A program made the position numbers and the translations under genes. Source: Rhabdornis inornatus (taxonomy: Eukaryota > Chordata > Aves > Passeriformes > Rhabdornithidae). Taken from it: a DNA stretch of 64,000 bases. The notes under the pieces are model-generated. The model searched no databases, was not told the origin of the DNA, and saw only the letters and a program-made list of their open reading frames with translations. Location of the stretch: contig VWZS01002688.1 of assembly GCA_013397075.1 (NCBI GenBank), forward strand, positions 1-64,000, given 5' to 3'. Shown piece by piece: positions 13,301 to 26,266 of this stretch. Numbering within the stretch: the stretch's first letter is position 1; each line of letters opens with the position of its first letter.

Positions 13301-14019
13301 ATGGAGTTCCAGTTGCACTATTAACAGTAGAAACAGAACTCAAATTTCACTTGCTTCTGAAAAACCTGACTTGAAAATCCTACATTACTGCACTGACATG
13401 ATGAATTATTTCCCCCGCTTTGTGTGACAGAATTTAAGCTCCACGGTCAAGAGGGAGAATGACATATTTATGAAGATGACAACACCAGTGTTATTTCCTG
13501 TGGTCAATTCTTTGGACTCCTTTTGCTCCAACATGCAGTTTTCTTTTGTGAGGACCAGGAATGTACCTCCCTGCATTTAAGGCTAGCCTGCTCAGAGAGG
13601 TCTTTTAAAAGCCTCAGCCAGCTGACTGATGCTTCACCAAAATAAGCTGGATGATGCTTCAGCAGAGGCTTACTCCCAAAAACTCTGCCAGAAAACCTCA
13701 TTGGAGGCCCCTCCCTTTCCTGGAGTACTTTCCATAGTGTTCCCACATGTTCAACACTGCAGGCATTGCAGGCTTGGACCTCTCCAATTCAGACCTAGGC
13801 CAAATGGATTGCCTTCTGGCCTGATCTTGAACCTGCCTTATCACTGTGGACTTACCCAATGACTGCTGGCCTTTGAACCTGGAAATTGTCTCTGACCATG
13901 ACTTGATATGGAAATACCTTCTTCAAATACTGATATTAATGAGAGCTCTTGATGCACACGGTACAGAAACAATTTACACTGAGAGAAGTGTTTTGGGTAT
14001 ATTTGGCCTGTTACAGGAG
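7320..14019. other. CNTNAP2 intron, mostly unique sequence
   Basis: AT-rich non-coding sequence with no exon that I can identify. Small features are a T-run at about 8921-8932, a (CTG)n-like run at about 11899-11925 and a T-rich tract at 12060-12095. The stretch 13500-13960 is more GC-balanced and denser in CC/GG than its flanks. It may be an old repeat or unique sequence, but I could not place it in a family. Confidence 0.55.
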
Positions 14020-14487
14020 TGTCCTGGTTCTGGCTGGAACAGGGTTGCTTTTTGCAGTAACAAAAGGAAGAACATGGCTGGGACATGGAGGTTGTTCTAT
14101 ACCACCCCAAATCATTGCTGGGGCTGCTGGGGAAGGGGTCCCTTCCATCGGAGTAAATGTGGCAGAAGAAATGGTGGAGTAGTGCTGGTTCCAAGCTGGA
14201 GGATGCAATTGGGTAGTGCCAGTCCAAACAATCTCATGTGAATTGTTTGTCTCTCTTGCATACTCTGTCATTGACACTGTAGTTGTTATGGCTTTTTTCT
14301 TAACTCATTGCTCTTTCCAGGAAATTGTTCTTATCTCAACATGTGATCTTTACCTTTTGTACCTCCAGTTCTCCTCTCTAGCCTGCTTCTGAGGGAGGGA
14401 GGGAGAGGGGGAAAGTGAATGAGCGGTGCCTGTTTGGAGTTTCAGTGGGGACACTAAATTGGGGAATGCCATTCCTAGACCACAACA
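14020..14487 (+). mobile_element. Solo LTR (family B), diverged, plus strand
   Basis: It starts TGTCCTGGTTCTGGCTGG and ends about CTAGACCACAACA, the termini of a common avian LTR family that is present in better condition at 17605-18166 and 43500-44083. Internal landmarks are the GTTCTTATCTCAAC block (about 14329) and a purine-rich GAGGGAGGGAGGGAGAGGGG block (14391-14410) before the end. No clear target-site duplication was found: AGGAG lies on the left and GTGAA on the right. This fits a diverged copy or an imprecise right boundary. No coding remnants. Confidence 0.65.
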
Positions 14488-15499
14488 GTGAAACAGCATG
14501 CGCACCCCTTCTTGCCATAAAAAAAACATGGAGGAAGATTCAAAATAATGGACTGAAAAAGCTGGTTTAGACTGATAATTTTGAAGGGCCTGAAACTTTA
14601 TCATACGGACCCCTTCTTGACTTGTGAGCCACAAGCATTTTGCAAGAGGGCCATCCTGTTGAATCCCAGTTATCATGCAAAGTCTCTCCCTCAGTGAACA
14701 GGCTCCACAAAACCCAGAGCACTGCCAGCTATAGGAGTGATATTTGGTATACGAGTTTGAAAACCCTGGAGTAAAATGGAAAAAAAGCAAATTGGTTACA
14801 CTGTCTAAATACCTAGAGAGAAAGCAGAAGTTGCAGTTGTTATGAAATTTCTCACTGTAGCAGGCAAAGCATGAAATAATCCACCGGTAGAAGATGAAGT
14901 AAGGCATTTTTAAGCTAGAAATAAAGTTCAGTGAAGTTCATTAAACTTTGGCACAATTTGCTGCAAGTTATGTTAGATTCTTTACAACTAAAAATTTCTA
15001 TAGTGAAAAATCAGATCTTTTCTAAAACATGCTCTATATAAAGAGAAAATGCCATGCATGCTTTAAATTGGAGGTCAGAATAAATAATTGTAAAAATCCC
15101 TTCTGGACTTATAATCTTTTCAAATAAAACAAAAGTTGTTTGCTACCCTTGAAAACTACTTGGAAGCTTTAGTGTTACGGAACATGACTGATTTTCCATT
15201 TGTACTTGCTATATAATTAATAAGATGGATATCCCATAATTTCTCTGCAAACAGCACTGGATTCCTGTTTAATTTTGAAAGTGGAGCTTAGGGTTGCTAT
15301 TTTCATGCTATGCCACATTATTGAAGTTCTGACTCTGAGAGGCTCCTTTTTGTCTCATATTTCACTGTCCTAATTTGATCATTGTCCAGTGATGCTTCAA
15401 CAACGCCTGGCATTGTCACACAACTCTCTCTTCAGTCTGCTAAGATTTCACCTACCCCTCAATTTCTGGTCAAAATTGGCTTCCTGCATTAGTCTCAAA
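14488..15499. other. CNTNAP2 intron
   Basis: Unique AT-rich sequence. An open frame of 185 codons on the minus strand (14350-14907) starts partly in the LTR. It has no recognisable domain and no splice-site support, so I do not call a gene. Confidence 0.55.
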
Positions 15500-16196
15500 A
15501 AACAGAACAATGTAGAATGGAAGGGACATCCAGAAATCATTTACTCCAAACCTCTGCTCAAAGTAGTGTTAACTTCAAGCTTGAATCAAAGCACTTACAG
15601 ACCAGAAAAATCTCCAGCACCTGGGATTTCACCACTCTTCTGGGCAGCTTGCTGCATTGGATCACTACTCTCACAATAAAGTATTTTTTCCCTTTAGATC
15701 AGCTGGAATTTCCTCTGTTGTACCTTTTTTCCGCTGCCTACCTTAGAGTAAAATCTGTTCCTGACTTCTATAAAACCACCCCTTAAGTAACAGAAGACAG
15801 CACTTAGATCCTTCCTTATCTTTCCGTTCTCCAGCCTGAACAAGCCCAGCTTTCTCTGCTTCTACTTGTACATTATCTTCTCTACTTTCCAAACCATTTT
15901 CATGGCCCTACCATTGGACTGCCTCCAGTTTGGAGTCCAAAACAGGATTGTTAAACTACATAAGTATCCTGCCAGACCACTTGTACAGCATATAAAGCTT
16001 CCTCTGAGTGACAGTCTAGCCTATTGATCACTCTGGTATTACCTGTGAAGTAGCTGAGAGTTCATACTGTCCCACCATTTTTGACATTAACATTAATGAG
16101 CATTAGCTATAATGCTAGTCCCTGAGGAACAGCAGGTGGACTCTGAACCACTGGCTGTGACACTCTGAGGCTGGCTGTTCAGATAGCTTTCTGCTC
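15500..16196 (-). mobile_element. Old CR1 LINE fragment, antisense
   Basis: Read along the plus strand, the segment follows the antisense order of CR1: TAGAATGGAAGGGACATCC, a TTCTCCAGCCTGAACAAGCCC block (about 15829-15850), a CATGGCCCTACCATTGGACTG block, and further on GTCCCTGAGGAACAGCAGG (about 16119-16138), which corresponds to the ORF2-side part of the element. It is heavily diverged and broken by indels, and no frame remains open. Boundaries are approximate. Confidence 0.7.
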
Positions 16197-17599
16197 ACCT
16201 AATAGACCAAAAGACTGATGGTTTTCAGGCAAGAGAGCCTGGTATGAGATTTCTCTTGTTTTGTTTTCAGATATTTATAGTTGATCTGACAGATTAATTC
16301 ATGTTTCAAGAGTCCTACATTTTCACATGTAAGATTTTCTTACATTTTACTTTTCTTGTGACTATTGGCATGTTCTGTTTGGAAGAACTAACCGTATAGA
16401 TCAGGTTAGATTAGAAAGTACATGTAACTTTCAATGTTATGTAGAGTGCCTTTTTCCAGTATCTTTCTCCTACAAGTGAACGACTTAACCAAGTTTATCG
16501 TGTGACACACATTATCAAGGTTTTGAAGTATTTCCATTAATATGGATCTCAGATAGATGTACTTGCACCTAGCTTTTAATTCTCCATCTACACTAAAAGT
16601 CTGAGAAGACACCACTGAAATGGTTTGTAAAGCCTTTGGGGGACATACAGAATGATCTCTGAATTAGAGGCACTTGCAATTGTATGCATAGAATTGCTAT
16701 TTACAATATAGTTAGTCTATATCCTATCCCATTCCAGAACAAAGATGCAATTTGAGAGAAGTGTTAGAATTTTGGACCAGATGTGCACAACATACTGCTA
16801 CTTTGTATATAGTGTCAAACCTTTAGCGAGAAACTGGAAAAAAATACAATTTTGATGCCCAGAAAGAAGCACTAAATCCAGCTGTACAGTGTGGACTTTA
16901 ACGGGTGAGATCCAGCAGGATCTGCAAGCTGTGAACCTGTTAATCAGTAACTTATAAAATTGATTGCACATTCTGTATCAAATGTATATTTTATTTATGA
17001 CTTAATGTGTTCACTGAGTCTTATCAGCAATGACCAGCTGCTGCCTCTTCTTCAAATCTTAAACTCTGTCAGTCTCTGGAAAAACAGAGGTATTGTACAA
17101 TCTGACCTAACAGAACTGGCAGCTGTGAGTCTGTTTTATTGATGGATGATCTGAACAAACCAGGGAAATCCTGGCTTCAGACTGGACATGTTTATCTCAG
17201 AAAGGGAAACAGACTGAAGGATGGGCATGGAGTGAAGCAGCAAAAACTAGTTTTGCATTATAATGCATTTATGCCAAATAAATAACCCATTGCTCCAGTA
17301 GTCTAGTTCTGTGTTTCTCCAGTTGTGAACATACTCTTCTTAAGATATTTTGAGCTGTGTGTGAAGCAGAATACATTCATCTCTGTGCTATCCTGTGATA
17401 AGGTATGAAGAGACAATAATTGTGAATGAGCAGGAAATCAGACTCATCAAGAATAATTTTATTTGTCATTTTTATATAATCCATTTCAAACTGCTCAGGT
17501 CTATCATACAGTAAGAATAGCTTTATGACTCCTAGTACGAGAGCAGAAGTAGTGCAAATGGATGGTGGAAATGTACAGATTTGGTATGAACTCACTCTG
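16197..17599. other. CNTNAP2 intron
   Basis: Unique AT-rich sequence. I see no repeat, exon or RNA gene in it. Confidence 0.55.
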
Positions 17600-17604
17600 C
17601 CAGT
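17600..17604. repeat. Target-site duplication CCAGT, left copy
   Basis: Exact match to 18167-18171, flanking the 562-bp LTR. Confidence 0.8.
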
Positions 17605-18166
17605 TGCTGTGGTTTGACCACAGCTGTTAATTAGGTACCACACAGCTGCTTTCTCACACATATCCTACCCACAGTGGGATGGGGAGAGAATGGAAAAAAA
17701 GAAGTTAAAACCTATGTGCTGAGATAAGAACAGTTCAATAATGGAAACAATAACAAAACCAACAACAATAATAGTAATAATGTAATAGAAAGGGAGGAAA
17801 AAAAGCCCAAAGAAACCAGTGATGCACAGTACAATTCCTCATCATCCACTTACCAGCATCCAGCCTGTCCCCAAGTAGCAATTGGCATCTCCCAGCCAAC
17901 TCCCCCAGTTTATACACTGAGCATGATGTTCTATGATATGGAATATCCCTTTGGCCAGTTTGGGTTATCTGTGCTGGGCTTTCTCCCACACAGCTTCTTG
18001 TGCAGCTGCTCCCTGACGGAGCATGGGAAATGGAAAAATCCTTAGGGTAAGCAGTACCTAGCAGCAACTAAGTTATCAACATTATTCTCATACTAAAGCC
18101 AAACCAGAGCACTCCAAATCAGCTACTAGGAAAAAGAAGAACTCTATTCCAGCTGAAACCAGGATA
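17605..18166 (-). mobile_element. Solo LTR (family B), minus strand, with 5-bp target duplication
   Basis: On the plus strand it runs from TGCTGTGGTTTGACC to AGCTGAAACCAGGATA (the terminal CA has changed to TA). It is flanked by CCAGT at 17600-17604 and 18167-18171. Read on the minus strand it shows the usual LTR order: a CTGGTTTCAGCTGG start, GTGTATAAACTGG as TATA box (about 17908-17917), a degenerate poly(A) region with CTTATCTCAGC, and a TGGTCAAACCACAGC end. The length of 562 bp fits a solo LTR of a class III or class I avian retrovirus. A minus-strand frame of 110 codons within it is not a gene. Confidence 0.88.
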
Positions 18167-18171
18167 CCAGT
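18167..18171. repeat. Target-site duplication CCAGT, right copy
   Basis: Exact match to 17600-17604. Confidence 0.8.
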
Positions 18172-20106
18172 CCAAATTGTCCAAAGACAGTGATGGATTA
18201 ACTTAGTCTAGGCAGGTTTTGTCCCACATCCATTATTGCCTTTCTATGCAACTCCAACTCTGTTCCAGCTGAGGTACCACCTGGTATCTGTTCTTCTGCA
18301 GGTGACAGCAAACCAGTCTGAGTGCATGAAACTGTTAACTGTATTAGCATCATCTTTGAACAATTCAAATGAGATTCAGTGATGTTCACCTGCCTGAACT
18401 TGATTAAATATACATTTCTGGCTCATCCAGTACTGCACAAATCTGATATTAATCACTGTGAAACAGCTACAAAAAGACTCTTTGCCAGGTTTCCAGAACT
18501 ATATTCCTTGATCCAGACAGTGTCATTGATTACTGCAAACATAAATGATCTAAGAGAAATATTATAATCAAAGCTCAGGTCTGTTGTTCCAGAAGCATGC
18601 CAGATGTTTATTTAAAATTTTGACTGACAATATAATAAAAAGAATGAGAAGACTATTTAAGGCAACACCTCTCCAGGAAGATGCTTTGGCATACTAACTT
18701 TATCAGGCAAGATACCAAACAATAGTAATCTACTAGAATATTATAATGTGATATTTTGGTTTTCTGAGTTCCTAAGAACTCATTTAAAGAAATACTCAGA
18801 TTGGTGTGATGCACTATTAGAACCCTGTAACAGGAAGTAAGGAAATTCGGTCTTTGCCCTATTCTTTCAATATAGCATTTACTTTTATTGTAGAGGTGAT
18901 CTCAAAATGAACACTGTCACTTTAATTAGTCAGAAATGGAACAAAAACTTGCCATTGTGTGAAGAAAACATGGCAGGCAAAATCAATTTCTTTTTGGGGA
19001 AAGGGCAGAGGCAGAACACACACATGCACAACTTATGTCTTCTATTAAAAGGACCAGAATTCTTTTCGTCTGCAATCCCTACAGCCAGACATTCACAATG
19101 GGTTTTCTGCAAATGGAATTTCAAGACATTTCAGATGATGCACTAGTTCCTTCTATGCTACAAGGAAGATGACACAAGTACCTTCACGATGAATTATAGG
19201 GTGTTTCTGACCCCTGACTGAACAAATCTCTGTATCACTCAAGCATCCAATGTAGGTGATAACAAAAGATCAATTTCTTTGGAGGAGGCATTATTTTCTC
19301 CTCTATGCTACTATGAAGAATAAAGATGGAATATAACATATACATTTTTCTGTACAATTCCTGTCCAGTGAATTGGCAAAATCTAACAGCCAAAGCACTA
19401 TGCTGTTATTTATAAAATTACTAGAAAATAATATTTTTAACTAAGGGACATAATGAGCGAGACACAAAAATATGCATTTGAATATATAATGACTAAAAAT
19501 ATGGTAACTAGGATGATACTTAACTGACAATTGATACATGGAACACTGTTCAGCTAGTGTTTGCTGAACAATTATTTTCCTAGCTCCACCATGCTTTGGT
19601 CAATACTTTTCAAGATTCGTAGAAGTTATTGTTTTTATAGTTGTCACCAGTTGCTAGGATTCAACTGTGAAGAGTGTTATAATGGGCTTGGACCAGCCTT
19701 GAAGCAAATTAAGAGATTTGGCCCTGTGGCTATAGGCGTGTTAAGGAATAAGCTGATGGCTAAGAAATACTCTCGATAAAACTGAGCATTCTTTCAAACA
19801 CTGGTCAAATAAATGCTTATTTTCTTCATGAATTCTGCATCTAACTTGCACTGAACTTTTTTCTTCTACTACCTTTTATCCACCTTACCTAATTTTTACT
19901 TTTTTTTCATTTTTTTCTTTTTTTTTTTTTTAGTTGGAGAGAGATGAAAATTAAAAAGGAGAAAGGTGGTGTTTAACAAAAGGGAGCACCAAACTGTCAT
20001 AGTTCTCTGCTTATCTATTTAGGAAACCTCATAAGATGGCAAAGCAATCAAAGCCAAAATGAAGTAATTCCGTATCAAGACAAACTCCAGGTGTCTCATT
20101 AAATCT

Positions 20107-20127
20107 ATGTATGTATGTATGTATGTA
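20107..20127. repeat. (ATGT)n microsatellite
   Basis: A run of TATG/ATGT units directly upstream of ACCATGTTC. About 95 bp further on there is an alternating TA run (20222-20236) followed by an A-run, so the interval 20107-20290 is a small cluster of simple repeats and likely polymorphic. Confidence 0.85.
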
Positions 20128-20221
20128 CCATGTTCAGAAACAAGGCAGACAAAAAAAAAAAATCCAAAATGGATCCCTAGCTTAATGGATTCCAATATGT
20201 CATATCTGTAGGTATGCATGC

Positions 20222-20236
20222 ATATATATATATACA
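20222..20236. repeat. Alternating (TA)n run followed by an A-run
   Basis: ATATATATATA flanked by CATGCAT-like sequence, followed by an uninterrupted run of A at about 20239-20250. Simple sequence with no further inference. Confidence 0.8.
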
Positions 20237-20619
20237 TGAAAAAAAAAAAATGTACCCTGTATACATGCATATACAGTTATGTACGTAGATCCATATGTGT
20301 ATGCAGGTGTATATCTTTTAAACTTATGCACATTTCTGATTTATTTCCCTTTACCACCTACATGTGGTCTATTTTATTAGCAAGAAATGTCTTTTCTTTT
20401 GGTAATTCTGCACTGTGTAATAGCATCTGTTTGTCTTTCTATTCTGGCAGTCTGATAGCACAGTGAATGGCATTTTTCCAAGAGATGCATAGTGATTCTT
20501 TCTGTTTCAACACTTGGATGCTTCATTACCAACTAATATTCAAAAGCAGCAACTAGCAAAGGGAGGGAAAAGGAAAAGAAGGCAAGGTGGAAGGGAGAGG
20601 TTGACTAGACAGGGACTAG

Positions 20620-20935
20620 TAGATAGCCATGAGAATAATCAGAGGTCTAGAAAACATTACATACACAGAAGAACAGATTGTCAGGATTTAGCTTAAGGAA
20701 GAAAAGACAAAGAGACCCAACAACAGTTTTTGCTCGCAAAATAGACTTCTGCAAAGCCAGGAGAGCAGTCTGTACTGCTTTCTCATAGTGGGCAGGCAAA
20801 GAATTAAAATTGGAGCAAAGAAAATCCAGAAGAGATCTCAGTGAGACTGCCTAATGGTAAGGAGAGTGAAGACCTGGAACTGGTGACCTGGGGAGGCAGT
20901 GGTGGCCCTATGTGAGTTGTGAGCTCTATTGTTGC
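20620..20935 (+). mobile_element. Ancient CR1/L3-like LINE remnant, plus strand
   Basis: Weak but ordered resemblance to old CR1-type elements: CCATGAGAATAATCAGAGG near the start, then GAGCAAAGAAAATCCAGAAG, CTAATGGTAAGGAGAGTGAA, and ACCTGGAACTGGTGACCTGG with GGGAGGCAGTGGTGG near the end. These fit the block 'gaccatgaagatgatcagagg ... taatggtaag ... actggaacaggctacctagg' of older CR1 copies as I remember it. Divergence is high and the limits are loose. Confidence 0.5.
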
Positions 20936-23900
20936 ATCAGAGAATATGTGTCAGGAAAGACAAAGGAGCAGCTGTCACAGGAGGTACCAGATGAGCTCCT
21001 AGAGGTTTCTCTAACATTACTGTTCTGTACCTTATTACCATACCGTAAGCATGAAAGAGAGTAGACAAAACAGGTAATTCATGAAACTAGTGAAATTTGT
21101 GCTTGCTTGTTTTTTTCTTGATTAAAGACTTTCTGACTGCTTGAGAACAGATAGAAATATGTCAAATTGAATGACAGACATTGACTTCTACTTATCACAT
21201 ACAAAACTTTCCAGCTGAGATCTACGTTCAGATCTCACCACGAGGCCTGTCAGTTCAGCTGTGTTACAGAGACTAAAAGCAGATCCAAAGCTGTCTAGTC
21301 CTGATGATTCTGCTCCTTCTTACAAAGCTCGAGACACTTTGGCTTGTTTGTGGCTTTGTTTTCTTCGCTGTTTGCCATTTTATACTAATCACTAATCTTC
21401 TTTACATTATTATTATATGATGGATGGGTGATCTTTGAACAAAATCAGTCACACTAAATATCAGCATCATGACAGAGCTACATAGGTTATGATGCCTAGT
21501 CTTTGTACTGCTTAAAATGCTGCTCTGAGAACTCTCTAGTCACGAGAAATCAGGTTTTTTTCTAAAGCATACTACCTCAGAGTGTTAAGAGCACCTATGT
21601 CATGCACTAAGTTCCCTCCCTTTCATCCACTGGTAAGTTGGTGGAAAAGGTGAACAAAATACAAAAGGCAATCCCTGATTTAATATGAATATCTGAGCCA
21701 ATGAGGGTCATGAGGAAACCCTCTGAGCCTGTGCTCATGCATGTTAACCATTCACCTGAGATAACGTCCTCTTTGCCAGGGCCCAGCTGCACATGGCCAC
21801 TCAGTGACCTCAACAACCATCAGAGATTTTTTTTGTTACAGGATTCTTATTATTCAGCAGTGAGAATTCAAGCCTATCTGACCAATGCAACTTGCCTCCC
21901 CAAAACACCTTTAAGAATCCTACTTAGAATTCAATGGAAACATTGGTTTTGATGAGCTTTGAATAAGACCCCGATGTCAACTTTCCTTACAAAACAGGGA
22001 ATGTGGCTGGGCAAAACTACCTTGCCTGTATTTCTTGTTCTGTGATAAGCTTCTCTCTGGACTTCCTTACTTTCATTACTTAGGAGACAAGATAGTCTGA
22101 GACAAAATTAGCAGAGTATTTTTATATCACATAGAACAATGAATTTCAATGTATTATCACAGAGTAGTTAATAACTTAGGAGGAGATTGGACCAGACAAC
22201 CAACCCAAAGTATCCTTGAGCCCTATGATTACAGCAGAAGTGACTTGTATTTTCCTGGACTGTTGCAATTCCTCTTGCTGTAAACTTTTCCTTGTATATC
22301 CTGTGCTATTTATCATTACATAATTGTAAGCACTGAATGACTGTCAGCATACACAAATGCTACTTGCTGTTTTTTTCATTTTGGTATTATTCTTAAAATA
22401 CGGTATTTTACTTCCCCAAAGACAGACCATTCATATTTATCCTTTATGCAGAAATTTCTAGACTACGTTCTTTCTGAGTACTTAATTACAAAATTTAATT
22501 ATTATATTTCTGAACATGGCACAGTTTAGAGTCTCTTTCCTGAAGTCTTTCTCCTTGATATTTTCAAAGTAAAAATTTCTAAATGCCATTGCAATGTCTA
22601 AGTCCTAACTGAAAAAAATCTACTACAATTTTAAGTTTTATAGCATATATTAAAAACAAATTATGCTGGTCAGAATGATGGGACCATGCAGTTAGCTGTG
22701 CCCTCAGGATAAAAAACTCTAAAAAGTCAGTGATTGTGGCATAGAGAGATTACACAGGGATTGGGTAAAAGAGCAAAATCCCACTGACTTGCCCTCTACA
22801 AAATGTTATGAAAAGGAATACTGTTGTATGAAGATAAGCAAAACCCAAGTTAAATCAAAGAGACGATAAAAAAATAAGGCCTTATGTGACAAGTTAAATT
22901 ATAAAGGGCTGGAGGGAGAAAAATAACAGAGCAGAAATGGATGAAAGATTCTAGTCATAATAATTGACCTGTACAAATGTTTAAAATGCTAAAAATAACC
23001 ATTTAGCAAACTCCAATATTGCCAATTCTGGACTTCATAATAATGGAGGGAAATATTATGTAACCCAATTGTGAGTGTTGAATGTTTTGAAGGATGCATT
23101 TTCCTACAGTGTGTGCATTTGGGAGTATGCATACTATTCCAGACCCTGCACTCTACTTTAAACAAGAGTTCATATTTAGGATCTTGGATAGGCGACACAA
23201 GGATACTTAATTATGTATTTTGTCCTTCTTTCATCCCTAAACCACTAATGAAGTCCACACTTATTCCTGAAAAGGACTGTCACAAGTGTTATACCTTGCT
23301 TACACAAATGCTATTCTGGACAAGCTGCACTCAGGGGCATTGAACTGAGCTGCTGCAGAGGGTGGAATAATATCATCATGATACCTTAATCTTTCATTTC
23401 GTGTTCCTGTCCTCTCACAGAAGGGCTGTACAGGTAGACAAAGTGCTGGTCCAAAATTAGACAAGTCCCTAAAAACTCTCGCAGTTATGCAGATCCTAAG
23501 GTGGGCACAGTAGAGTCACTGTGCAGGATGACTGAATACACAGCAGCTTCAAAGACTTTAGAGTTCTTTTTGAGCTAAAGACAATTAATAATAAAAGCAT
23601 TGCTAATTGAATATGCAAATAGCTTTTGAAGAAAAAGTGTATACTATTCTTATGACATGCATAATTTTATTGTTTGAAATGTCTACCAACTTTTTAAATA
23701 TTCAATAATATTCTTAAAATTCAATAATATCTTTTCTCTGAAAATTAGAAAATTATTTGTCTCATTTATAACTATAAATGATTGAAAAATGAGTGGATGA
23801 ACTTCTGTTTTAGAAAACTTAGTTAACTTTTTTCACTTGTTTTATTGTCTTGCCTCTTAAAATATGTACAGAGTGTATTATGCTCTTTTCCCCCTTTTCA

Positions 23901-26266
23901 GTAACTTCATCTGGCATTTTAGTGAAAGTCTAGCATGGTCAATCAAAAATGGACTCTTGCAATGCTTTGATCAACGGATATTTGAATATATCAGCATATA
24001 TTGCACATAACTGAATTGGGTTTTGGTACTTTATGTTTCAGTAACTGCAAGGATTTTATTGTGCTGATGTTCCACTCGGATGCTGAGATGTGGGTAAAAT
24101 GACCCACATGCTGCTAGCATTTGGTTACTTACCCTAGCATGAATAGGGAAAAATATTTTAGGAGATCAAAAGGTAACTCAATGCTGACTCTTCTGAGATA
24201 ATTTTATGACAGAACTTTGACTTAAAGAAAGTGCTCCTGAAAAAGGAGCCTTGAAGAATGAATAATAAAATCTCTAACTGCACCATATGCCATTAGTTCT
24301 TTGCCTCACATTTATCAAGTTTTGCTTCAAAATATCATTCTGACTACTACTGAAATTACCCTCAGATGCAAAATATTATTACAGTGCTTCCATTTAATAA
24401 GCACAGTTGATCCTTTGTTGAATGAATTCTTCTTTTTCTGGGGCTAGTCTTTTCCAATACTAAAACTCCATTCAAATATTTTCATCAAAAGATTACAAAT
24501 CCGCCTCTTTTATTTTTTTTGCAATTGCAGTGATAAGTAGCATGTTGTTCTTTTCACATGTAGTTTTTTTTTCTTTTACTATGCTCAGCTAGAAGTCTCA
24601 CTTTTCTCTACACGTTTTCTATTAGAAGTATTAGGACTACTATCTAATCCCTTGCTCTATGCAGAAAAAGTGTTTCACAAATCTAGATGACTTTTAAAGG
24701 AGCATTATACAGAAATTGTCATGTCTAGGCCAGTATAATTTTCTCATTTTCAATTATTTGATTGATTTAGCTTCATTAACACTAAATCTTTGTGACTCAG
24801 TATTAAAGGGGGCTCAAGTTTCTAAGATAGCTGAGTACTAAAAGTTTTGTGAATTCCAAGCAGAACAGAGATACAAACTTACACCTATGTTGAGAAAAAA
24901 CCCCTATACATTCTATTGATACTGATACTGGATATCAACCATCCTTGCTGTCACTAGATATTTATCAGCATATGAATAGTACTGTGGTTGCCTCTAGATT
25001 ATTAAATTTATCACAGGAAATGCAGTGAGGAGGTAGACTAATAATATATGACACAATCCCATCCATTATTTCCAGTGTTTACAGAATTGCCTGTTAATTG
25101 CTATTCACCTATTATTTACTCATTCATTTGTCACTTCTTGGAAATCAGACAAAAAATCCTAAGTTACATTTCACCTAATATCTTTCCTGAATAAGGCTAC
25201 TTGGACAACATAGCAATAAGCTTAGATGTATCAGAATGAAACACATAAGAGATGTAAGGAATAAGACACAATTTGAAAATATTTTTACTTGTGCAATGGA
25301 CACATACATTCTTATCAATGCAGATATAACCCTTTAAAAAACCCAAAAAGATAAGAAATCCCACAATGCTTCAGCCTAGTGATTATCTGTACAATCAAAA
25401 ATATTAAAAATTATTATCAGAAAGCTGTAAACAAAAAACAACCCTGCACATACTGTAGGTCTTGCAAAGGCAACTTGCATAGTAACCGCTTTGTAACCTC
25501 TTACAGGAAGTAAAATACAAGTTGACTCTCACTACTGATAAAAATCTATTTCACCTTGGCTTCTAAAACTTTCACTGATGTTAGACTTTCACTGATGCAA
25601 CAACCTTATTCAATGCTATGCACTTTTGGCTGATGAATTACAAAGGCAGAAATATTCTCCAAAATTGTTTTCTGAGAAAAACAATTGTGGCCCAGAAACA
25701 GACTTTGTGCCAGCCTGAAGGAACAAGCTCTCAGAACTTGTCTGGGTTTGCCTGGGTCTGAGTTGGTTCTGTCGTGGGTAACAGCTGCCATTGGCCACAT
25801 GACTGGTGTCCAACCCATCTCAGTGGGTTGTGAAAGGCCAGCAGACCTGGTGGTCCCTGCAAAACAAACCATAGCCCTTCGGATTAACTGAAGGTGGGAG
25901 AGGAAGTTGTGCAATTTTTAACCTTTAACTGTAGACTGATGTGAGAGAAGCAGACTGTGATGAGAAGACAAGTAAAGGAGTTCTAGGTGAACTCAAGACT
26001 GATGAGGAAGAAAAGCTCACCCTGAGTACCATACTTTATCAAGAGAAGACCTGGGATGCTCATGCTCTTTGTGAGTCTCTCTAGTACAGTACCAACTTGG
26101 GATCCAGAGGAACGCTGAGAAATTCAAAGGAAGAAAAGGGAAGACAGTAGGAAGTTTTCTTAGATAATAATTTTAATTGTATTATCAACACAGCATTTCT
26201 TTTTGGCACTAGTTAATTCGCCAGGCTGTTAAAACATTACTTTTACTTGACCCTTGCCTCCATGTA
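20936..26266. other. CNTNAP2 intron, mostly unique sequence
   Basis: AT-rich non-coding sequence. The segment 25680-25900 is less AT-rich than its surroundings and shows overlapping short frames on both strands, but it has no splice-bounded coding signal and no repeat that I recognise. A possible CR1 tail at 22179-22232 is listed separately. Confidence 0.55.
22179..22232 (+). mobile_element. Possible CR1 3'-end remnant
   Basis: AGGAGATTGGACCAGACAACC followed by CAACCCAAAGTATCC and CCCTATGATTAC resembles the terminal CR1 block (GGTTGGACTAGATGACC ... CCAACCCAAACTATTCTATGATT). It is only about 50 bp and may be coincidental. Confidence 0.4.

Larger units (their letters stand above)
18172..20619. 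other. CNTNAP2 intron with simple repeats near its right end
   Basis: Unique AT-rich sequence to about 19850. A T-rich tract runs from about 19896 to 19932, and a cluster of microsatellites lies at 20107-20290. No coding exon was recognised. Confidence 0.55.

Noticed and set aside
13500..13960. GC-balanced block considered as an exon or an old SINE
   Set aside because: No tRNA-like promoter boxes, A-tail or splice-bounded frame could be seen, and it matches no family that I know, so it is left as unassigned intron.
14350..14907. 185-codon minus-strand open frame
   Set aside because: It spans the end of an LTR and unique intron, has no recognisable domain, and no flanking splice sites were found that would make it a CNTNAP2 exon.
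20107..20290. Simple-repeat cluster considered as a CRISPR-like or satellite array
   Set aside because: There are no regular spacers and no unit longer than four bases; these are ordinary microsatellites.
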